From positions 2,656,001 to 2,720,000 of the forward strand of contig JANCRA010000003.1 of assembly GCA_024362935.1 (NCBI GenBank): a stretch of 64,000 nt of DNA, read 5' to 3'. The notes below the pieces were generated by a model, which saw only the letters and a program-made list of their open reading frames with translations, made no database searches and was not told the DNA's origin. The stretch is from Setophaga petechia (lineage: Eukaryota; Chordata; Aves; Passeriformes; Parulidae). Below, in pieces: positions 56,124 to 64,000 of the stretch; position 1 is the stretch's first letter; each line of letters starts with the position of its first letter. The position numbers and the translations under genes were made by a program.

Positions 56124-56505
56124 TGTGATGGTGTGCACAGGGGTTCATGGAGGAGGGAAGAGATGAGAATGTTGACTCCATGTTTCAGAAGGCTTGATTT
56201 ATTATTTTATGATATATATTACATTAAAACTATACTAAAAAAAATAGAAGAAAAGGTTTCATCAGAAGGCTGGCTAAGAATAGAAAGGAATGATAACAAA
56301 AGCTTGTGTGTCAGACAGAGAGTCCAAGCCAGCTGACTGTGATTGGCCATTAATTAGGAACAACCACATGAGACCAAACACAGATGCACCTGTTGCATTC
56401 CACAGCAGCAGATAATCATTGTTTACATTTTGTTCCTGAGGCCTCTCAGCTTCTCAGGAGGAAAAATCCTAAAGAAAGGATTTTTCATAAAAGATGCCTG
56501 CGACA
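56124..56505 (-). mobile_element. Solo LTR with 6-bp target-site duplication (minus)
   Basis: A 382-bp relative, in reverse orientation, of the LTR at 33647. On the plus strand it starts tgtgatggtgtgcac and ends aagatgcctgcgaca. ATCAGG flanks it at 56118-56123 and again at 56506-56511, an exact 6-bp target duplication. No retroviral genes remain. Confidence 0.93.
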
Positions 56506-56511
56506 ATCAGG

Positions 56512-59500
56512 TTTCCCCATTTTTCTGGCTTTCAGTCTTGTATTTCTCAACCCCTCCACACCTTTTGGAAGGGAAGGTGTGACAAGGTAGCTCCAGGGTT
56601 TTTCTGCAGTGGCATTATATGGTGTGTTTTTAATTTTTTAAAAGAAAAAGAAATGTTTAGAAACATGCCCAAGCCACAGATTTCAGATCAGGATACATAT
56701 ATTTTTTAAATACCCTAAATTTGGTTAGTGCTAGTGCTTGCCCTAGAGCGACTGTTGGACTGTCTTCAGCCTTCTAAAATAGCCCTGCCCAAAATCCAGA
56801 CTCTCAACCCCACCCTTCAGTCTCATGCCTTACTTTAGCAAATAAAATCTTGTTTTATCTGAGATTTTTGCTTCAAAACACTTACAAAATTTTTTGTTTT
56901 TCTTTCTTAATAATTCATGGGTGCTAAATAAATGGTTTTTTTGACCTCCTTGCCCTTTCAACCAGCAGTTTTCCAAGCCTTGGCTGTCAAGGGTTAAGGA
57001 AAGGAGGCCTGAGAGAAACTGCCACTTATTAACTGTAACAGCCAAAATCCTTGAAATTGCTATTGAACTTGGAACCTTGTGTGCTATTGTTCTCCTCTCC
57101 TCTGCTGGAGTCTTGCATGATGGTGGTTTGGATGGAAACATTTTTGGGCAGGTCCTTGGAAAAACAATGGGAAAAAAGCCCTTTTAAACCACCCTGTGAA
57201 AGCCAGCAATGGCAACACTGACCAGAGCTCACAGATTTAATTTTGTGCATCTGGAATTGAAGGGAAGCTTTCTCCCAGCTTGATGGCAAAAGCCCACCTG
57301 TGTGTCAGGGCTCAGGACCAAACTCTTTCCAGGCATAAGGACTCAGTAATGTTGCAGGTGACAGGATTAAACAAAAATTTGGGAAACAGCATTGTTGGTT
57401 TTCAGCCTACCAGTCAATTGCTGCTTATCATTGAGAAAATGTCATTTATGACAAAGTGTCTTGAGACACCTCTCAAAGTGTCAAAAGTACCTTGAGATAC
57501 TTTTCCTGGTACCTGTAGTGAGCAGAGTAGATGTGGGAAAAGACTGAAGAACTCAGCTTCAACATTGAAATCTGCTGGATATCTACCTGTAATTGCTCTG
57601 AAGAGGGCACAGAGAGAGAAAGAGAAGAGGAGTCAAAACTGTATTTTCCCTGGCTCTTGGCCACTGGCAAGCAATAGTGAGTTTGCTTGTGTATTATTTC
57701 CCCTGCTTGCATGCAGTGGGGCAGCCTATGGAATGGCTTTGCCACATTATTTCAGCTTTTCTAAGGTGTGCAGCTTGTGATCCCTCAAAAGAACTCTACT
57801 TTCTTTGTCTTTGAGTATTTTTGAATATTTTGAATATTTTAATATTTTTTGAGCAAAGAGGACTTTTGGACTTGGCCCAATATTTTTCTTCTGGGCAGTT
57901 ATGGTTTTCTGGGCTTCCAAAAGAGAATACCATACCCATGTGAGTACTGGTGCCACACAAACCTTGTTTTAATTAAGATGATCACCAGATTCATGTGAAT
58001 CCAAGCAGAAATGTGGGGCAATGTCCATGAGCTGCCTGTGGCTTACACAGGCTTGTTTTCCATTACACACAGTCTCAGGAACCAAGCAGGATGTACCTGC
58101 CAGGAGGGGTTTGTGCTGCTGAAAACACTTTTAGGGCAACCTCAAAATTCTCCTGTGTGGACCCTTGAAAGCTGCTGTGCTCTAGAGAAGTTATCCCCAG
58201 CCCTGTTCCCTGTGGAGCAGCTCTCCAGCCTCCAGCAGAACTGCACTCCCAGGCATGGGATAGATGGACATTCCTTCCCTCCCTCTTTCATCAGCCCCTG
58301 CAACAGGCACAGCTCAGCTACAGAGAGCTCTGGAGGCTCAGCTGACCCTGGATGAACCTTGTCATAAAATAATAACAATAAAAACAATACAGGAATATGA
58401 ATCCTATAAATCACTGACCTCTTCTGAGAGCAAGCTGGATGTCTCTGAACGTTTTTAAGATTCGTTTAGTGCCGTCTTTATGGCCAGGTTGTATGTCATC
58501 ATGGCATGGGCAGGTCTTCAGCTGAAATAAATCCCAGAGCCTCCACTTAAAGTGTCATTTCACTTTTGATTTACACTCTCCTGAGTGAGATAGTCCCTGT
58601 GCTATTTCTATTCAGATAAGAAACTCGAGAAAGTTGTTATCAGAGCATATAACACTCTAATTATTCTGACTCTGGAGACAGATTAGAAAGCAGATCTTTG
58701 GAAGCCTCTTGAATTGGGCTGATGCTCTTTGCATTGTAAATATCTTCTGACTGGCAACTGTGATTGCACTTGCAAATTTATCAGGCTCTTAATGTTATTT
58801 CAGCATGCCTGAATGGCTGATTTTATTTGCCTGCTTTGTGATTAAAACTAATGGGAGCAGACCACAACTTCATGCTGTGTTTCCATATAGCAGAGTAATT
58901 ACAGAACAGGCTTTGAAAATACATCTGCAATGCAGGTATTTCTCAGGCAGGTTTTTACTAGGGGATATGGCCACTTTTTTGCATGTATACTGACTTCCCA
59001 TGTGTTTAGAGTTTGATTATCCCTTAAAGCATGGCCAGAACACCTGTCAAAATACCACTTCTGTTCTTGGAGATTAAGAAGTAATTTATTTCTTGCCATT
59101 TGCCAACTTATTCTTAGCTTGATACCCCTGTCTTGTATTTGATATGGACATATCTGTAGCTGACAAATTCAATTTCATGATAAACCTGACAAGAGCATTT
59201 CTGACAGAATACAGCTCTGGCTTGATCATGTGTCTGGACAGGAGAGGAATGGTAAGAGGGGGAAAGGCAGGAACCAAAGACCTGAGCTGCAGCCAGAGAT
59301 GTGCCTAGAGCCCAGCCTAGAGAGAATAACACAGAAAGGGACAGAGAACATGGAGGAGCAGCTGATTACAGTAAGACCAGGTGTTGTCCCTACATGTTGC
59401 TTGATTCCTGCTCTGCTCAGAGAAACTAGATTTGGTTAATAAAGAGGATTTGAGTTCATAAAGAGGTTTTGATCATTAACTTTGAAAAATAACTAAAGTG

Positions 59501-61375
59501 AGTTTATTCTCTTAATGGAAACAGCCAGTGAGACCCCCAAAACCCAGTGAACTGCTGGAAGACAGCCCTGCAAGGACCCCTCAGGGCTTCAGCAGCATGG
59601 GATGACTTCACTGGTGGTCCCTCTCATGGATGAGCAGAAGGGCTGAGGGGAGGCTGAGGAAAACCAGCCCCTTCCCTGTGTGTGCAGCCCCTGCCTGGAG
59701 CATCAGGGAGAAGCAGATGGGATGGGGAGTGGAGCCAAGGGGCTGCTGAGCCTGCTGAGGTGTTCCACAGTGAGACAGGCCTGGCCAGGATCATCCAGGA
59801 CATGTGTCCCACCACCAAAGCAGAGGGGATAGAAATCCTTGCAGGGACTGGACAGGGAGCTCTCTGAACACATGGAAAAGGAGCATGATCCCTGGGCTGG
59901 GGTTGTTGACAATGGCTAGAAATGCTCATTTTAGAAAATGAGGTAAGTGTAATGTTACTAGAAAGTGGAAAGCTTCCAAGCCTGATCCTGCCTCATGCCC
60001 CTGCTGCTCTTCAGCTTGAGACCAGAGGCTTGGGGCAAGCTTTACCCTGCAGCAAATGTTGACTCTGGTGCTGTGATCCCTCCCAGGAAAGGAGGGTTTG
60101 TGATGGAAATGATGATGGGGCATGAAGTGCCATGGTGCTTTATGAGCAGCACAGCTACAACAACAACCCCCATACCAGTAAATAGGAAAAAAGGTCCTCT
60201 CTGTCCAGATGGGGAGGCAGGAGGTATAACCCCACTCTACGTAACACCAGAGACTTTCCAAATCCTACTCCAAAGCTTTTAATCCCCTCAGTCCTAAACT
60301 GTTCGAAATTACATCATCATTTCCTCCATTTCAGACAGAGCTTTGCCCCTTCTGCTTCTTAGCTGCAGTGCAGCTTAATAGGACTCATACTTCTTCATCT
60401 TAAATGGAAAAATATATGTCAAGGCAAAACAAAGCCCAGTTTCTAGATCTCCACAGGGGGCAAGGGGGGTGTCCCATAAATCTGTGTGTGATTAAAGGCA
60501 GCTGCAGATTGACATGGACAGTTTGAGCTTGTCAGTCCCTTGATGGATGGCTGCTGGAGCAAGCCAGCAGTGGCAAGCTCGAGACAATGAATTTCCTGCA
60601 CTTCCTAATCTCATTGCTGAGGACTGGGAAATGGATGCCTAATCAGCCCTCTATTGGTAAGGGCCCTAACCCAAACCCAGCACAAGCACTGCAAGTTTTC
60701 AGCCTGGCCATTTATTCTCAACTCCTTCAATCTCTTGTTTCAATAGCAGCAAATGTGGAGAAGGACAATGAATTCCTTTCTGGTAACCTGAGAATACCGG
60801 CTAATGGAAAAAACAAAAACTGCTCTGCAACTATATTAAATTTTCAGGGATTTTTCCCTCCTGCCCCCAACTGGCTGATGTTAACATTTTTTCCAGCGTC
60901 CTTGAGATTGCAGCAAGCAGCTTGCAGGGAAAAGAGAAACCAAACAGCTTGAACCACATCCTCAGCTGGCACAAACTGATGCAGTGCTCCTTTTTACACC
61001 AGCTGAGAAGCCAGGGCACTGCTGCTTTTATTCAGATTCACAACAGAGTTACCATCATAAAAGTAAGATACTGAGATGAGTTTTGCTCCAAGTGACATCA
61101 TACATTTGTGGAGAGCAGGAAATGTCTTGGCAGAGCTGGAGGGGGTGCTGTGCACAGAGCCCATTTGGCACCAGCAACTTAACCCAGGATCCATGGGGAT
61201 GCATCCAAGGACAGAGTCTTGCATTTTGTCTCCTGATTTTATGAACATCAAACTGATCTGTGTGCTTAGAAATGGAAGTAGGAAAAATAATGATGAAAAC
61301 ACATCCAATATTATGGTTGCAATTCTGGTTATCTAGCATGTTTCACTATAAAAATTGTGTGATTTAAGAAGAAGG
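56512..61375. other. No gene recognised
   Basis: Unique-looking sequence of mixed composition. Short open frames on both strands have no supporting features. Confidence 0.5.
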
Positions 61376-61425
61376 GAATAGAATAGAATAGAATAGAATA
61401 GAATAGAATAGAATAGAATAGAATA
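61376..61425 (+). repeat. (GAATA)10 microsatellite
   Basis: Ten exact copies of gaata followed by an aaata copy. It sits where the terminal tail repeat of the adjoining minus-strand CR1 should be, so it probably grew from that tail. Confidence 0.97.
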
Positions 61426-61740
61426 AAATATTTCAGTTGGAATGTACCTACAATGCTCATCTGGCCCAAGTATCTGACCTCTTCAGGGCTGACCAGTGCA
61501 TTGAGGACAAATGTCCAAATGCCTCCTAAACACTGACAGATTTGGGAATCAAGCACCTCTCTAGGAAATCTGTTCCAGTGTCTGACCATCCTCTTGGTAA
61601 AGAAATGCTTCCTGATGTCCAGGCTAAACCTCTCCTGGTGCAGCTTTAAACAATTCCCACATGTTCTGCCACTGGATACCAGGGAGATTAATCAACATTT
61701 GTCATAGAAAGAATCACAGAATGGTTTGGGTTGGTGATAT
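61426..61740 (-). mobile_element. CR1 LINE 3' fragment (minus), with a second CR1 end
   Basis: After the microsatellite come cctcttcagggctgaccagt, gaatcaagcacctctctagg, ctgttccagtgtctgaccat, and then a ccaggctaaacctctcctgg stretch, all reversed CR1. At 61713 a further reversed CR1 end, aatcacagaatggtttgggt, begins, so two insertions abut. Confidence 0.85.
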
Positions 61741-64000
61741 TGGTGTCCAGCAGCATCTGGAAGGAGGAGGAGGCACCTAATCTGAGCTGTGAATTTAGGG
61801 AACTTTGCTGCTGGGCACTAGGGATCCTACATAGTTTCAGGGTGTGAAGTTTATGAATAGGAGTTTGGGGATTTCAAGTTTGGATTTAGATACCACTCCC
61901 ACATCTCTCAAAGGTGCTGTAAATACTCTTTTTTTTTTTTTTTTTTTGGGAGAAGGGATATTTGGAGAACTATGAGTCTGGGGCTTAAAATGTGCAGAGA
62001 TCCCAAGTTACCAGGGAGGTACTGATGTCAGCAAAAGCTAAAACAAAAGAGCCTAATATAGTAAAGAGGACAAATCCAATGTGCTCCAGAAGACCTCTTG
62101 GAAAAGCTAACTCCAACGTGCTCCAAAATTCAGTATTTGCTAACTGAAGACCTCACAGTTTGCATTTGGGGAACTGAAAGTTACTCCATGGAATTTGGAA
62201 ACAATGCTTTCAGAGGTGAATTTGAAAGACAAAACAAAGGTAAGGAACCTAGAAAACTGCTGTTTTGTACAAACTGACTAGTAATTGCTTTTTGAGCAGT
62301 CTCTCTGTCTTCTGTATTTTAACAGAACCACAATACATATTCCAAATGGCTGGAGTTTAAAAAAAAACTTTGGCAAAAAATATCAGGCTTGGCAGCAACT
62401 TGTTTCAGGACTTTGAGATTAATGAGGAAGAAGGTGTTGAAAAAGGGGGCCAGAGAAGATGGGGATTGATGCTATTGTAGCACAGACATCCTTGTATCAC
62501 TTATCAGGATTTCCTGCTTTTAATTTGTTTTTGTATTATTTACCTGGAAAGGAAAAAACCCTCAAGTTCATGCACTTCATTGGAACACAGTGGTCTCAAA
62601 GAGATATGTTTGCTATTTTCACATGGGAATGGTTACTACTTGGCATCTCTTCTAAATTCAAAACTCATTGGGTCAAACTCCTCTGTGTTGCAGCCTTCTC
62701 AAATTGCAGGATTTCCAGTCAGGATGCATTTGGCCCAGTGTGCTCTGCCTGTTTTGGCTTCCATACATTATGAGATGGTTAGTTCCATATCCCCTGAAGG
62801 ATTATATTCTTCCTTGGGCCAGAGCCCACTCAGGTCTCTGTGTTTCACTAAACCAGACTATAAAGAATAGGTGCAAACCCTGCACAGGAACTTCACTCAT
62901 CCTATCAATACCATTTCAAGCTGCCCTTGGAAAGGACATATTTAGTGATGGGCTTGGTGTGCTCTTCCCAGCCATAAAAGATCTGAGGATTGAGTCCTGC
63001 TACACAGCTACCCTTAATTTGGAGGGTAAAATCCTTCCAAGCCCTTCAGCCCAGTGCCCATTGAGCAGTGCAGTTCCAGCACCTGCACTGTTCTGCTGTC
63101 TGGGAAACATCCTGCACCTCCAGCATGCCCAGAGCTCAGCTCCTGCTGGGAATCCTCCAAAACAAACTCCTCCATCTCCCCTTCCAGGCCCCCACATTCC
63201 TTGTTCCTGAGCTGCACAGGGCAATACTGCCCACATTTCAGCACAGAGCCACTTACAGACAGATGGGCAGAGGGGAGGATCTTGGGGCAAATGGGAATTT
63301 TGGGTAATGTGGTGTGGATCTCATGTGACAGACTAAAACATCACCACACCCCCATGGAATTCTCTCTGCAGCACAACACTACAGATTCCTGAGGTACAAG
63401 GAGGAGAAGAGGACCACAAGCCAGGGCTGTGTGCCTTACACTCTGTGTACATGACTTTTCTGAACTCAACCTGAAGGTTACAGCCCAGAAAGTCTGAAAT
63501 GACCCTCTGCACTGAACTGCCCCCAAATCTCCCTTGGTCATGCAAGTCTGGAATGGCTCCAAACACTTGGGAAAGGAGAAATAACAAATAAGAGCCTTTC
63601 TGTCACATTTCATCACTGTTTGATGAGAAGTGTTCATCAGGATCAGAAACAAAGCCTGCTGTGACTGGGCTTCTAGACTGGCGTGCACAACAAGTGTGGA
63701 TGAGGTCTCTGGGCATAGTTTTTCTACATCCTTGAGTAAATCACTCATTTCTCCTTTTCAGGAAGAATTTGCAGCCTGCTTCTATCTCTCTTACCCTGGC
63801 AGACTCGAAGGTGCTTTGTCAAGGCCGTGGTTTGGAAAGTGTTAAGCAAATTTGGCCAAGGCCCATAGATGCTCCTGTAGCACAAGGCAGGAAGAGCAGC
63901 AACATTTAATGAGATTCTCCCTCAGGAATGATGGAGGAAGAGAGAACCTTTCTGGAGCTGAACACTGCCATAGTCTGTATTGCTACAAAACTTAACTGAA
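61741..64000. other. No gene recognised to window end
   Basis: Contains a 19-base poly-T (61929-61947). Open frames such as 62668-63210 (180 codons) carry no recognisable domain and overlap antisense frames of similar size. Confidence 0.5.
61929..61947 (-). repeat. Poly-T tract (19 bp)
   Basis: A T run that may be the reversed tail of an old retroposed insert. Confidence 0.6.

Noticed and set aside
29889..56505. Possible intact endogenous retrovirus
   Set aside because: Only LTR sequence is seen. There is no gag, pro, pol or env frame between or beside the LTRs, and two of them have their own target duplications, so they are separate solo LTRs.
62668..63210. 180-codon plus-strand open frame near the window end
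   Set aside because: No recognisable domain and no splice signals, and shorter frames overlap it on both strands.

Overview
The window looks like vertebrate nuclear DNA from a bird, most likely a songbird (passerine). The evidence is long AT-rich introns with GT-AG exons, several 3'-end fragments of CR1 LINEs, and solo LTRs of types I know from songbird genomes. Species cannot be read from the sequence.

Positions 1 to about 22.85 kb hold the 3' two thirds of one recognisable gene, SLC38A6 (SNAT6, a sodium-coupled neutral amino-acid transporter family member), on the + strand. Eleven phase-consistent coding exons (4571 to 21396) encode about 321 residues, from the end of the N-terminal half to the stop. 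The 5' exons lie before the window. The last exon contains an internal splice donor that overlaps its own stop codon. Using it joins, in frame, a good acceptor at 22249 and adds a 24-residue cytoplasmic tail, followed by a poly(A) signal at 22824. A 154-bp inverted repeat (152/154 identical) sits in two introns and brackets three exons, a layout known to favour back-splicing or exon skipping.

From about 22.85 kb to 64 kb I find no gene I can name. This stretch is intergenic or intronic sequence with CR1 fragments (about 35.1, 38.0, 38.8, 39.4, 49.4, 51.8 and 61.5 kb), passerine-type LTRs (29.9, 33.6, 49.7, 55.5 and 56.1 kb), two minisatellites (27.1 and 42.3 kb) and a pentanucleotide microsatellite (61.4 kb). 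Two LTRs have exact 6-bp target-site duplications and lie in opposite orientation 22 kb apart. Three short splice-flanked open frames (36935, 49106, 54779) are weak candidates for unknown exons. The genes that follow SLC38A6 in mammals (TMEM30B, then PRKCH) are not visible.

There is no operon, CRISPR array, tRNA or rRNA here. Most open frames are chance frames in noncoding DNA. I see no convincing new biological system. The strongest leads are the alternative SNAT6 tail and the exon-bracketing inverted repeat.
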